Source of the DNA: Stratiolaelaps scimitus
Taxonomy: Eukaryota; Arthropoda; Arachnida; Mesostigmata; Laelapidae
Assembly (NCBI GenBank): GCA_019614645.1
Contig: JABWDB010000019.1
Location: forward strand, 3,208,501 to 3,272,500
Length of the DNA stretch: 64,000 bases
Direction: 5' to 3'
The notes beneath the pieces are model-generated. The model made no database searches. It saw nothing but the letters and a program-made list of their open reading frames with translations, and was not told the DNA's origin. This document shows, one piece after another, positions 10,980 through 26,100 of this stretch; the first letter of the stretch is position 1; the number at the start of each line of letters is the position of its first letter. A program made the translations under genes and the position numbers.

Positions 10980-13900
10980 TGACCACTAAGGACCTCCAAC
11001 TAAGCGGCCCGTCAAAGAATATTTAAACGCTGTCAAAGAACTTTCCGTTACTTTCCACAAACTCCCGACTTCCACCTCTGCGCCAGTAATCACTATCTAT
11101 TCGTCCTTTAACATCAGAATCACGTATATGTATAATAATAACAGCAACAGGTGAAGCTGGCAGAAACTTTGTTGGCGCTTCGCGCCTCTCGACGAAGGCT
11201 TCCGTCGCCGCGGGCCGGGGCTTACGAGGGCAACTGTTTGCCAAGTCAATGGATCGCTGATCACTAGCTCAATGGAATGTCACGGATGGACTATAACATG
11301 CGCGCCTATTCAAGGTCGGTTGCTTGCTTACAGGGCTTACAGGGTAACGTGGCCTGTAGCTTAGCAGCTGCATTAATGGTCGTGTCCACACAGAAACCGC
11401 TTGCATACTGCCCGATTTATCGCTGATGTCGGCTTCGATCTACTCGGGGCAGGTCCTACGGACAAATGTATCAGGCGACGCTTGTTTTACGTTCTCTGTC
11501 GATGTACGAGCCTAACGCTGCCCTATAGCTGACGTTAGCTTGAAGCACGTGCGGGGAACGACGTTGTCCAAGAAGGAAGGAAGGACACTTTTGTTTAAGA
11601 TGCATTGCGTGCGAGTTTTGAATCAGTACTTGGCTCGTACTGAATTATGTGCATGTTGCTACGCTTGATATGTGTACAGATGAGCTATGTACGACCGCGC
11701 AGGTAACGAGTAGTACGAGCGTTGGGGGCGTCTGGCTGACTGAGGCGTTATACGACATAAACATAGATTCCTAGTAACGACGTTATGTTGAGCTTTCCTC
11801 TTTAAAACTCGACCTGCATGAATTGATATTGATTTCGCTATTCCACAAGCATAGGTTGATCTTCTAAAGCTAATAGGGCCAGGTTTTGAAATTTAGGTAA
11901 GTTATTATATATATCTATCCGAGCATAACAAGCAACTGCAGTTTGGTCGTCCCATACCGTTTGTCTATGTCAGTAAGAAGTCTTGTAATACCCAAACGTG
12001 GTGTAGATGAAAAAACAGCGCCGATATGTACAATGACATCGGCTGTGACGAGTACCGTAAAGGGTAGTCACGCAGAACTCTCCTGCAACAAATATAATAG
12101 ATCTATAAGACGATCAGGATAACTTAATCATAGTAAAGATTGCGGTTCCTTTAATAAACCAATAAACTTTTAGCTTTGCCATCACCGTGGTTATGGTATG
12201 CCGACTCGTTCAGTGCACACATCGATCTTCAAGCTGTGCGTAAAGGTACAATGACTTCTTGAGTTTCTGTGTGTTCCGCTAGGCTAACAGAACACGCTTG
12301 CCTCTGAAGTCGTTGATAGTGATGTCTAATCTTACTGGTCTATGACGGCACCTTGAACTTGCGGTCGTCTGAGGTCAGTCGAGCCGTTTCGTCATTCGTC
12401 GGTGACGTTTTGGCGCATTACGAACATGCAGGTCACCTTGGGCAGGTGACCTCATCCAGGTTGCGCCTTCATACCGATCGGCGTCATTCGATCACTTATA
12501 TGATATCAGGAAGGTGCTACTTATTTGTTGGTGTACGCTACGCGATATCTACATGGTCCACAGCGTACTGTATGACAGTACACATGCACACATAAACAAA
12601 CACACGCGTATTTTGTACTGACTAGCTACGTCTGTCGTATTTGTTCGAAGTGTGATCAAAGTTTCTTTTTATGTAATGCATATTAATCATCAGACGGTAT
12701 TCACTTTGTGTTAGTATCATATTACGCTCATTTCGGTACCAGAGTTATTGTGGGCACCACCAATTACAATGACGGCAAGCCTAGCTCCTGTCGAATGGGT
12801 TATTCGCATATTGCGTACCACGCGCATCGAACATCTGTCGTAGTGCTCTGTTGGAGCTGTCAGAAACTGTCACCCTGAAAACAGTTAGACCAGCACGCTA
12901 TCCTTAGCGGCCCCAGCTCATCTTTACAAGTAAAGCGACATCACTGTGTCGCCCGAAACATCGAAGCAGGGAAGAGCCTCATCCTTGTCTAAATACAGTG
13001 AGCTAAGAACATGCAAAGTGAGAGCACACGCGACGTATTCAACGAGAGTGGCACTGTCAAGATTCGGGTATTTCGAATGCAGTGCTCAGTTCGGTATACT
13101 ATATTTCTAATATAAATATATGTTGCTATCGACGTGAAGACTGCGCTTTGGCAGAGGAGAGCCTCAACCGTCTTCAATTTCCTCTATAATTCCTTGGCTT
13201 TCTTTTAATGTATTTTCAGTAATTTGCAGTTCTGAGGGAAGGCCAGAGACGCAGAAATTGTCAGTGTGAAGTTTACACCGAGCAAGCAACAGAGTCAATA
13301 TTTGACAATTTCTCCTGGCGGGGTTGCTCCCGTGTTATGTTTTTTCAGCGTTATCACTCCCTGTGGGAAAACAATGTGGGCGGATTGGATCGTCCGATTG
13401 CAATGCAAAAGTCAGTTTCAGCACTCGGAGCGAGTTTCAGCCATTTAGAGAGGCAAACCGTTCACAATCAGCTGAGCACACAACGCAGAGAGCCACCAAG
13501 GACATTACGACTCTCAAAGTCTGTTCGTGCCTTTGAAAGGACAGTGCTTCAAAAATCAGACGTCCCGCTTGCCGTAAATCCCGCTTACGAGTCGACGTTG
13601 TCAGTCAACGGACAAACGGCATTACAGCACTGGGCTAAAGGAAGACCTGATAACCATTGGCAACAATGAGACGAAACCCCGGGGCAGCGCATGCAGCCTC
13701 CCAAATCGAACTTCCGTAGATTTGGCTGTTAGTATTGGGACCTCGAAGCTGTTGCTCCAATGCTTTTTACTTGTCTGATGGCGATCCACAGTCGGAAACT
13801 CGGCTCAATGATCCTTCAGATCGGTTGTGGTTACGATTGAATCGCATCACAAAGGTACACTTTGGCGCAGTCTAGCCAGAGTGACAGTAAATCTCCGGGC

Positions 13901-16900
13901 TCTCATCATTCAATCAGTGATAGTTGTCTTTGTGAACATAAAAATGATGTCTCACAAATTTGTCGTTCGTCCACGTAGAGTTTTCTTGTTGACCCGAGCC
14001 TGCTCACAAACAATAATGAGAGAAGTTGGTGCCGCTTTCGAGGCATTATTTTCTGGTCCGTTATTTTCTCATGTCGACAACAGCTTATTGTAATTTACTT
14101 CGTCGGCTATTTATGTTGGTTGTAGAGTTTCACCAAATAGCCCCATCGTAGTTTGATTTCTGGAGATTGCTTGAATGAAATTGCCCACTCTCAAAACGAT
14201 TATCTCGACATTCGTTGAAACATCTTCTGGGAACATGCTAATATGTATCAAGACCTCTTAACATTTCGAGATCTACACAAGCTAGCTCAAAATAATCTAT
14301 TCGAAAAATTAACTTGTATTTTTGTATTTATTAATTTTATTTTCCTAAAAAATTATTTTCTGAATGACAAAAAGGGAAGAAATCACGGAGGAACCTACTA
14401 ATGCATGGTGGAGAAATCTCTCAATTGAAGAAGGAATTAACAAGAAGCGATTCCGAAGTATTTATTTCTGATGAAAGTTGTCAACAAGCTACAAGCTTAA
14501 CGGGGGCTTGATATTGGGACCAATCTTCGATAAGACGCAACATTGATTTTTAGCAACATTCACTGTTTCTTTACCAATAATCCACAAATATTTGTGCAAA
14601 TTAACGTTAGTGTCTAATGGAGGACTCCTAGGAAAATCGTTAGATACTTTTTCGCTCTGGCAGGCATCAGTATACGCCAGGCTGCATCGACAAGACATGG
14701 GCACCCTTAGCGGACCTACTTCCAGCAAAGGATACGCTTGCGATACGCTTATATACCAAGAACTCGAGACGCCCTAGTATAGTTACGTTTCTCGTTGCTA
14801 GAACATTCTAGCTTGCTTCTATGCAACATTTAGTTAAAACTCCGCTCGAAAATGTCTCTATTCCATCCGTGGAATATCGGGATCGAATTTGACGTAGGTT
14901 GAATTTATAGTTATGTTAAATTAATTAATGATTTATATCTATTTATTCGTTTGGGCATGCCGTTCACCGTTTACTAACAGTCAGTTCAGCCGCAAAAACA
15001 ATTTGACTCCTAAGGGTCTCTTACTGGTCTATGCTAACGTTTGCACAGAGATCCATTGTCCGTTTTTGACAGTGGCACGCAGAGCGAATTTCGTTATCGA
15101 CAGCGAAACATTATCGAAATCAAAAGTAGCGATTATGTAACCTTCAACGAGCGTATTGCCATGTATTGAACGGGTGCTGTGTCCGCGGCGTGCGCGTATC
15201 AATATGCCCGCAACCTTCGTGACTGACAAAAAAACCCAGCTACCCCTATGGTTTTTGTTTGAATGAACTCACCGTGACCGCCATGACAGCCATGAGATCC
15301 AACACTCTACGGGGCAGTCAGCCTTAACCGATACGGAAAAAATACACGACATTCGGCACGCAGAAATATTGACACAGGGGCCTGGACGCGGAGGGTGGGG
15401 CGGCGGATAAGTTGAAACGCTTTTCATTTCGTCAAAATAAATAGAGTTTTTGTAGACAATACTGACGTTCTTCTGTCGACATCATTGGAGTCATGTCACG
15501 CTAGACATCCGCTACACGTATGACTCTTATTCTCTCCCTCTATCTTTCGACAGCATCGCAATAATTTGACCAGCCCTCCGAGTCTCAATGAGCTACCCTT
15601 TGGTATTGAAGTTGTCACAAGCCAACAACAACAATGCAATTGCGCCTGCTACTGTCAATCCCGCATTGGCGGATGCTGGCTGAAATATCGACATCATCTG
15701 ATTCACCCGCGTAGTAAACGGGAAAAAAGGTAAATATGTATGGAATTGTTGTATTGTCGTGAAAGGACACAAACAGAGAAGACCTTGAAACTATCGCTAA
15801 ACTATAATAACTGATGCATATAAACATTTAAATGAAAACTTAGCCGAGCATGCCACGCTCGAGCATGAAGGATTTTGTCGATTACATCTGGGAAATCAGG
15901 GCCGAGACTGCTAAAGAGGTGGTCGAAGATTCGGCGAAAAACGATGGAATTTATACAGTAGTGTTTCTACAACAAGAGCACGGACTATTTTGTGTATCGC
16001 CTCGAAACGTGTAATCTGTGCTATTGTTCTTTGTTTTTTTATCATAAACATATTTTGGCACTTCTAGTGGATGGTGACCCAGCGTACTCCCGTACTTGAG
16101 GTGATTTAGCAATAGGGTTATTACTATAATATGAAGACCAGGCTATTTTTTAAAAGTGCAATTTAATATTATTATTTTCGTTGTTATTTTATTGACTAAG
16201 TGACTCCAACGACACGTTTCAGAAGCATGAACGTATAGATGATAATGATGGGAGAAATCTCGGGTAGGAACGTAGAGCTCGCTGGGGTCGATAAATAGCC
16301 CACATTAGTTCGGATTTATGACTATGAGTCAGCCCGTCCCCGTGTGGAGCAAAAAATAAACAACCAATCTAACTCACCTAAGAAACGAAAGTAACTAGAG
16401 TGTTCACGCACTCGTACACAGTTAGATATAGAGATTCACCGGGTTTCTATTTGCTATAACGCTTAAATCATATACAGAATATATCACATTGGGTCTAAGC
16501 ATCAAGCACAACGACAACAATCGTCTAGTTTTTTTATATTTACACGATTAACATTCTCCGATCTAGAGTCGTAGTTCCGACTCAACACACGCATGTATAT
16601 CTAATATATACGCGCGTTATAACGATAAGAAAGGTCTAATCAAAGCTAACAGCCCCAGATATTACAGCTATTTTCTGTCAGGCAATAATAACTAGTCGGT
16701 GGGCATAATGGCGCATAATCGCAACAAATCAATCGCGTGGCGCAGCGGCTTCCAGAAGGCCCTGACAGAATATAAAGTTTGCATTTGCCTCAAGTTGTGC
16801 GCGGAATATTAACAACCTTGCCCTAATTTTCCTGCTGTTGCCACCAGCGTGAGGATCCTACACCTATTGTCGACGGCATGCAGCAGTTATAGTTGTATTT

Positions 16901-19900
16901 GTAGGGTTGTGTATTAAGCCTAGTATTGTTATCATGACGGTACCTTTCCTAATCAAATCATAGGAGAGACAAAATATAGACCACACACGTGTATGTCTGT
17001 TTGCTCGTAGGCAATCGGCACAAGATTTATCGTTCTCGAACCAAGCGATACCCTCCCTACTCAATGAGCGATGGAGAGAGAGAGAGATAGAGGAAGAGAT
17101 ACTATACTAGATCATACTAGACCGACTTGATGTCTAATCTGCATTGACGTTTCGGTAGACTGGGCAGGTTATGTGCAAAAAGGGAGGGGAGAGAGAGAGA
17201 GATGGAAGGAGCGAGAGAGAGAGAATAGTATAGACAAAGTAGTTACTCATCAGCATTAATGACATCGTCGCCGTTTGGGGGCCACTTTTACGGTTCATAC
17301 AACGACTGGGAAGGCCTTAGCTGACACTCTGATATCATCAGCTAGAGGCAACGAAAAGTGAATTACAGCTCCGCGTATTCGATCTGTTAGTATCCCTGTC
17401 CCTGGTGGCCTTACCCTCTCGCAAATAACAATGTAACGCAATGCGTGCATTGCTTTGCACGATGCTTCACGGAAGAGGACGCAAAAATAGAGATAACCCG
17501 AGACACAGCAAATTCCTGTACGCTTCGTGTTTTAACGAAAAATATCTTAATGAGCAGTCACGAGAGAGGGAGAGAGAGAGAGACAGTGAACAATGATTAT
17601 TGTAGCCATTTATACCGCTATTTACGTCACTGACGACTCTTAATAATGATTCAATAATTGGTCGCACTGTATCAACGTCCCTTGGCCATTTCGTCACCAA
17701 AGCGAAGATTAGAAAGGGTCTCGTTACCTGGTCTCCACAGTTTAGGCACGAGCATATGCACACCGGTGACATGTATGCATTGAGGATTCGAGCGCAAGAC
17801 ACCATACAATATTCGTTTCTATTGCGAATATGTTAATGGCTTCACTACGAGGTTAAAAGATGTCACATCTCGGTGGTCAGGCCCATAGCGTGGTCAAACA
17901 GATGACTCGGATCTCCGGCCCGATCAGAATGCGATCGGCATTCACTCGCACGATATAGTAGCTGAGCAAGTTGACGCGTGTGCGTTGGAAGTATATCGGG
18001 CATCCGCCCGATGCTACAACATGTCATTTATTAGGGGGTCGATCTGATCGACCTTGTATTGTAGCTGTCTACTGTAAAGCTGCCCTCATTGTTGCCGATT
18101 AGCTGTTGTTCGTCTGTATCATTACCATTTAATTTTCCATTCACTACCGAGTCTCGTTATTCTATCGAGTGGGCGAAATATCCACAGTTTTGTTGCCAGC
18201 TGCGGACTCACTGCGGGCTGTCCGATTTACGCGGTGAGTTGTGCTGGTTTGCCACTCACGGTGCAATAATGACGGAATAAGCCGAAGAGGTCATCAACCG
18301 TCAACACACACGCGTACCTGTGGCGACAATCATATGGGTGTCTGCGTGTCTGTACAGGTGTGGGTGTGTTCTACAATGCGTAACCAATACGTTGTAACTG
18401 CTATCGATTCAAAGATAGTTCCGGCTCTATCAACGCCTCGATCTTAAGTGCAACTGCTGTCAGGATGCCCTTGGCGCTCGTCGACGCATGAGAGCTGTGT
18501 TTGGGAGCAGCGAGAACGAATGTAATCCAACAAGTTGCCCGTGTAGTAAGTTGGATTCTGGTCGTGGTGGGTAATCTGCGACGATGATTCACACCCACGA
18601 CGGATTGTCGAGAGAAGCCAATAGCGCGCAATGTGCGACCGATCTATTGATATGGATGAACTTTTCTCTGCGTCACCCAACGGCTGGAGCTCAAAATATC
18701 TCTAATAGATTCGTCATTCATCACAACAATGAGAGGCTTGCCATCTCTGACGTAGGCGTTCAGAACAGGTGCATGTCAAATTCACGTTCGGCACAGCTAC
18801 GCCTAGGCATTGAGAAGAGATCTTTTGAGCAGACCATCGTTACACATCTGCGAGACGGTTTACAATCTCTAGCTCCATAACGTGTAACTAACGACAATCT
18901 GTTTATCGATGACACGCTGTGACGAATTTGGACGTCGTAAAAACGGTATTGCCTTTAGACCGGCTAGGTCCGCTTCTGCGTCAGGCTCAACGAATATGAC
19001 GCGTTTTAGTTTAATGCGTAATTTGCCTACACTATTATTATTATTCTTATTATACTTTGAAATAATATGGAAAAATGTAAGCAAGTATTTATAATACCTA
19101 ATTTACTTCGTTAAACTTAGCGTGACGTGGCACAATCCGATTATGGAAAGGGTGACATCTTCTACCGTCCTGCGGAGGGTAGATCATCTGCATTACAGCA
19201 TGCCCACTACACACGCTGTAGTGCGTTTGTTTACGACTTTAATTTTGGACCACAAAACACTGAAACAGTGTATTTTTAGCAAGCGTCTTGCAAGCAAATG
19301 TATTGGATTGCTAGACACGAGGGGTAAGACGCTTTGGAAAATCCTTGGACTTCTTTATCGTTTCTAATTATCTGTGGATTCTTGTCATTCACGATAAGAT
19401 TAAAAATTTAGTAAAACTGGCTCCGACATGTCCTCGTAGTGTTGTCTAAGAGTTTATAGCCGACGCCTGTCACATAACATGAGAAACAGCTAGGAGTTGC
19501 CAGCTTGAGCTGAATGCTTATTCTTGGTCACCGAGGTACGCCCACAAGGGTTAAATAAAATCAAATCCTGTGATAAGTATTGGTTTGAAATTGCCTACAT
19601 TCACTATATTATATATAGCCAAATAATGCATTGATTGCTTGGTTGGTTGGTTGGTGCCACTCGGTAACAGCGTAACTTGGACTTTGAAACGCCTGAGTAG
19701 TCATTGTCAAGCATATGACACATTGTTCAACAATGTCGACAAAATAGAAAATTGGGTAAATTCCCAAATGAAGCAAATTTCGGAATTTAGGAATGCGCAT
19801 AATTAGCTCATTTACACCAAAAGTTTCTGTCCACGTTGACCGATCTACTACTACGACTATTACTACTGTATTCTGTCGGATATCAGAATATGACGCAAAA

Positions 19901-22900
19901 GCTTTGTCCGAAGTCGCACGTTCCATGATGAAAGACCCTTTCCAAAGCTGGCGCATTATGATATTGGCCATTCAGCGGTGACACCAAATTCTCTGCCATA
20001 CTCGCTCATGGGCGCGGTTGATGGAATGATATGCTCGTAATTCTGACGTCATGACGGCACCGATACAAAGAGGCGACGGAAGAGGATACCTACTTCGCAT
20101 GATGTTTTTGCTGTATCCCTGCTGTTACGAGCATACGTTTAGTTATGCCACATGAGGATCTGAAGAGGTTGACATTAGCGTGTGTTTCTTGATCGGGTCA
20201 TAATCTCTCCGGTGAAGTACTCTGAACTTGAGGTGATTAACCCCTCGAAATTCGGGAATTCTGCCGAATTCGGCCAGATGGCCCAAAACAATAGGTCTCT
20301 AACCTCTCTCTCTTACCTATCCTATAGCAGCTCGTCCAGTCAGAATAATATCGAGCATAAGCGTTCCACTTGGTGGAATGGTGGCGTGGTGTTAACGCTG
20401 GCTACGCTGGCTACGCTGGCAATTAGCTAAATGGCGCACGTGAGCCTCCATATATTCCCCGGTACGCGGCAATAGCTGCATAGGCTCCGTACTAACAACA
20501 CACTTGCGAATGCTCATCATTATCGAACTTCGAAGCTATCAGATACTGCGGCAAAACTCGATATGAGCATAGAAGACTATTAGAATCATGAAGCTGCATG
20601 AAACAGGGAGCGACACACGAAATCGGGCCAGTAGTAGAAGTCAATGAGGGAAGTTTGGACACACAGTGGGAGCCTTGCGTGACGTCGATCGCTCAAGGAA
20701 AGGCCGCAGATCTCTATATGCGATTTGGGGTGATCGTATTCCGCTTTCTGAATGTTGATTGAATCGTCAGCATATGGTGACTGCAGCAGCAGCCGCAGCA
20801 GCACCACGCAGCGGCTTTGTAATGTTGGCGGCGGCGGTGGGCCCCTATTCAGGGTCATATTTAGAATGGGCAAGGTTATGCCCAGAGATGCAAATACTGT
20901 GAAATTACGTTGTCTGCACCCGTTCACAAGCAGGCCATCGATTGGCCGGTCTAATCATTGTGGCGTCGCAGCGGTGGTAGGGTCGATCACGATCCGATAT
21001 CGTGGTGTGTCCCCTTCGTCCGTGTGTATGCCTACGTGTAGTTGTGAATTCGTGAATTTGCGGAATTCACCTACCGGAAACGAACAAACACAAACAAACC
21101 GATAGCAGTTCGATGAATCTTATCAGCTTTAGCGATACCAAGCTATTTTCGCACTTGCTGCTGATGCCGGGGGCGGATCGCCATCTCCGTGTTCATTGTC
21201 GGGTCTCATCGCGAGTGAAAGCCCCCTAATGACTGAAGGCTACTACCACGAGTTCGTCTCTCTCGCCGCAACTGAACGTCATCGGTCACTCGCTGACGCT
21301 TGTGATTCCGCTGATGATTGGAGCGAGCGTGCGAGCAAAATATAATGTGGTTTTGACGGCCGGCAATGTTTGTCGGTTTTTAATGTTCGCCGATGAATAT
21401 CGAAGCTAATTCTGTCGATTGTTCAGAGTGAGTCGATTTGTCGGTCTGTGAGTCGACAAAATATCAGAATAATAATAATAATAATAATAACATAAGCAGA
21501 GGCTGAGTATGAAAGTGCCCAGCGATAGACGGCAGGGCCTCTCGACAACGAAATATACAATGTTTAGTCTCTGGTTTGAATCCCACAGAACACATTAGAA
21601 TTTTAAGTAATACGTACGTAGTTCCTAACCATGGGAAAAGTTGCACTACCCCCAAGGTCAAAAACACTAACATTAAGAAAAGGTCTGATGGGAGAAGACT
21701 TGCGGGCCCTTCAGTCGCAGATCAAAGTTCATCGCAGATTCCCCAGTGATGACGTTTTTCACATAAACCAGCTAGGGCGAAATGGTGGAGTGTGTTTGAA
21801 AAAGTGTTGGTGGGCACCAAGCAAGCTTCGAAAAATGTGGCATTATTTTCTGCACAGAAGTTGATCATCGAGCTGGGCCCTTTTTGTGCCAAAACACACA
21901 TCTTTAAGCAAAATATTATGGAGTTGTTGAGTTGAAGGTTGTGGAAGCTCCCTATATAGATATATATGACTTGTCGGATACGCGCCACACAATACGTGTA
22001 AGTTAGAGCGAGCCACTTATAGAGCATATATAATACATATGTCGTTTTAAGTCCATACTAAATGGTTGAGAACATCAACGATTCTCTAATCGATGAGCGA
22101 AGCTGACCGTAGGTAACTACTGGAGATTTCGCAGAATCTGATTCAAGCGCTGTTTGTTTAGGGATAATTGTCTCGATTGAATGCTTTGGACGTTTTCGAC
22201 TTCGAAGGGAACGCAGGTGATTTCCTCTGTCGACTAGCAGCTAAGCACATGGGCCTTCGTTCCGGCTGAGGGATGCCCAGCCCTTCTTCGGTCAGACTAT
22301 TCTCGTTACTTACCCACAGCATGGCATTACTACGAGAAATATCGACACAGGCCGAACTAATGTGGTTAGATCTTATCTTGTAGATAGGCTTAACTCGCTC
22401 TTCTCGCAGATCTAGAATTCTGCGAAAATAACGTGATATAATGTCAGCTTTTTTTTGGTATTTCAACTCAGTGATTGACATACATAAAGCTCGGGATCTG
22501 GGAGAAGTCAAGTGCCGTTTAGAACGCGATTTCGCAACAAACTCAGAACTTTTTTTTTTTATGGAGGGTTTCTGGAACGCATAATGCACATGAGTGACAG
22601 AACAGCCACCTCTTGCCATCTAGTGTGAGACTCTTAAACTCACTACAGAACCTAACATCGCCTAACGGCATCTACCCCGAGGCACAGCATATGAGACATT
22701 GATTTTCGAAATTTTGGTGGAAGAAAGTTTTTCTTGGATGAGTCTGGCTTAAGCTCTCGATGAATGGAAACGCTTTCCTGAGACGCGTCTCCGGAAGCCG
22801 AATTGAGGATAGCGTTACATTTCGAACAGCGAAATAGATTTCTAGGCCAAAGTGTCAAATAGGAGTGGAACTAGATAAAAAATGAACACAGAGCAGACTA

Positions 22901-23109
22901 CGAATCGCCAGCTAATTTCAACGATTAGCCAGCCGGTGCTGTTCTCAGTTAGCATTTCATCGTGTTGCATTAGTGTTTCCCCCAGCGCATTGGATCAAAC
23001 CGAGACGATACCATTAGCATATCAATAGACATCTCGACCATATATATGCTACGTGTGCACGCTCAGTGCCAGCTACTCCGCCGGGATTTACTCTTCTGGT
23101 GTTAGCCAG
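10980..23109. other. No recognisable gene
   Basis: Mostly unique AT-rich sequence with scattered GA-rich runs (17160-17225 and 17560-17582) and an ATA run (21470-21490). Frames up to about 150 codons (for example 22158-22619 minus) show no motif and read through T-runs. This may be the long first intron of the metalloprotease. Confidence 0.45.
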
Positions 23110-23190
23110 AAGTCACCGAGCAACTGTGGGCTGACGCTGTCTCCGACAGTGCCTTCAGTGGCCACTTTCTGTTCAAATACCACCAGCCAG
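23110..23190 (+). CDS. Metalloprotease exon: early prodomain (tentative)
   Basis: The sequence GTTAGCCAG/AAGTCACC opens a frame reading [12 protein letters not shown] then [12 protein letters not shown], and closes at CCAG/GTATGT. The frame ends in phase 1 and fits the next exon if that exon uses the second AG of CCAGAG. It has no recognisable motif; it is called from splice sites, phase and amphipathic protein-like composition. The other two frames contain stops or reach one soon. Confidence 0.5.
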
Positions 23191-26100
23191 GTATGTGTCT
23201 TCATGCGTGCGTGTAGGGGATCGTTTATGGACGGTCACAAATATGACACGATTAGCATTCGCCATCGCTATTATACCGCAGCGATAACCACTTGCGATTG
23301 TCATTATTATTATTGTTGTTGTTGTTGCGCGTGGCGACTGTCATACGTAAGCAAGCCATCCTTCCATTCAGGCTACATTTCTGTCGACGCCGGCAACGCC
23401 GCTAAAAGAGATGCCTCTGGGCTTTATGCCGTAGAGAGCATGCCATCTCTCTCTCTCTCTCTCTCGATCTCTGTGTGACGCCGAAAACAAAGCACTGTTA
23501 CATAAGCCAAATGGTCTACCACTCAACTAATGCTTTGAGGCTGGCAGGAGCCCAAATATTTTCGGCACCAGTGGCGACGGCAGAGCCAGAGGTGATTGAG
23601 GCGACGAGGTGATTTGTTCGATAGAGATGGAAATGGCATCTGTCTAGAAAGGTTCAGACACGCTTTGAATTTGGATGGGGAACACCACAGTTGTTTTGTT
23701 CATATTTTGGCTTGGAGACAGGTTTCTATTATATTTCTGTATGATGGCTGTCGCCATCGACAGCGTGTACCTTATACCGTGCCGGCAGTTGATCCTATGA
23801 GGTGTGGGAATTTATGATGGAAGAATGGCAAGAAGGGACATTTGAACCTTGTTTCACATCATGCGAGCTGAATTTCAGTTTTTGAGCTTGATCATTTTGT
23901 CGGTCATAGTTCTATGAATTTATGTTACAGTTGTGCTAATGAAGGAATTGATCAATATTTCAAGAAGCAAAGGCCGGTGGGCAGCGGGAGCTGCACGTTT
24001 TTCAGCCACAAGGACCACGATCGAACGTGGTACACCGAAATAACAAACACGCTCCGGAACAGAATAAGTGGTGTACAAATCGTTGGAGGCAGATTCAGAC
24101 AGACCAAAATACATGGTATCTGAGCATTTTTGCTTCGTACGTGATTAACATGTATAATATTAGCGCCTATTTAAGATAGATGCTTCGAGTTCATGCATTC
24201 AGTGTCACTTACCACCCAATTGTGCTACTTGTCACCCCCGACAATTCTCAAGATTATTAATCAATAGCGAAATATTTAAAAGTAACGTTCGACAATAGTG
24301 TACAACCAAGATGCACAGGACTCGCTGCATATTTTGGTACTACTTGCCCCAATTGCGTGTGTTAAATTCTACACCTCACTCTGTTTTTTCGAGCTGACAG
24401 GCCTCAGCTGTGCAGGCCTATCTGACAGGCATCAGCTCTTAACCTTTGAGGTATTACTATGAGGACCTGTCGGGGCCACCTTTGCTTATTCCCTTCCGCA
24501 CTCGTACCTGGCAAGAATCTTCAGAATCTTTGGAGTTCTTTATCATCTTTCTGCTCCTCACTGAGACGATCTAACCCGTAGAATACTGTTGTTAAACGAT
24601 AACCGAGTGAACTCCGTTCCTCGACGACAAGAGAGAATAACGAAATGCTGTAATATCGGCAGTGAGGACGCTGAGGCGACGTTAAGATTTGATACCTTCG
24701 AGAGAGACCGGCAGAGAGCGGTGTCGATTAACAACTGTTCAATACGTGAACTTTAGGGTAAAACCGATACCGACGATACTTATCACGGCTTGTCGACAGA
24801 TACCAAATGAATTTAACTCAACTGAGTTGAGTCATGAGGACATTGATTGCCCAATCACACAGAGCAGAACAGACATTTCGGCGTCACCAAGTACCGTGTT
24901 ACAATTCGAAACAGCATCATTCTCTACGGACATAGTAAAATACGGGCCTGCTATGAACATTTAATTGAGCGTCTGCTCAACTCCGTGAGCCACTCACAAC
25001 CTGCTATTGCCAAACAATCTGCTTCAGCTTTTTTCTATGCCCTTATATAATATAGAGCACTGTTCAAGTACAGCGAAAACAAAGATGCCTGTGAGAGCGG
25101 CATTTGCAGGGAACGTTTTTTCAGCCACAGGGTATTCAAATGATCCCAATTGCAACTCTCGATTAGAGCACTCTATTAGATGGAGACTTCACAATGGCTT
25201 TCTTTGCCTCTCTGGCTTCTGTAACTTTCACCCTGAATTGCGCATTAACTGCAAATTCACCCTCGGGCAAGCCGAAGGATGAGCTCCCATCATTGTCGTG
25301 TCAGCAAAAGCCAAATGACAGTTGGTTCAGCCGTCGGTCAAGCAAAATGTTAAGTACTTTGTAATAGACGAACTCGCGATTGAATTGAGCGGCGGCGATG
25401 TCGCGTTGTTCCATTATATAATCAGTACGCATGGTTGAACGCCACGCAACAGTTGGTCCTTACACAGCGCAGCCAGCGACCAGCACAGGTGTGGCAAGGA
25501 AAGGCTCACAGGGGAGACTGCGGGTGCTGGTGGTTGCCGAATGCCAAAAAAAAACACCACCTGTTCAGCCACCGCAACCAGAAACTCGGGGTGGCTCAGT
25601 AGCTGAAGCCTGGAGCGGGTAGCTATCGACCAAACAGTGTCCAGCGATGCACCGGATGTCCACCATTCACTCAGATACAGAGGCAAGCACATCCAACGCG
25701 TGTATACTCGCTACGCACGCCGTCAGACGGCCTGCAGCGACGAACCATACGAGTGGATGTGATTTATGGTGACTCAGCAACTGGCGACTCGATGTGGAGG
25801 TGGTAAAGATCTCCTTTTCACGCTTGTGACGAGAATAGTTTGACACGAGCGAATGCCGCTTGGAAATGACGTTGCAATGATAACTCGCGAATTGACAGCT
25901 TCTGGTTGGCTACACACAGAACGTGTCGTATGCAAATCAGTTGTATGATGACGGTTCGGATCGTCACCACTATCTGCTACTATACAATTATTGTACTAAA
26001 CAGACTCAACAGGAGCAATGTTTATCAGCCGATGAACTCTCAGTTAGCTGGTGAGCAGGCGGCGGAAGTGATTTGCTTGAATTCATAGGGGAGACGTGGC

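Noticed and set aside
22158..22619. A 153-codon frame on the minus strand
   Set aside because: No recognisable domain, composition like random AT-rich sequence, and it reads through T-runs. Probably chance.
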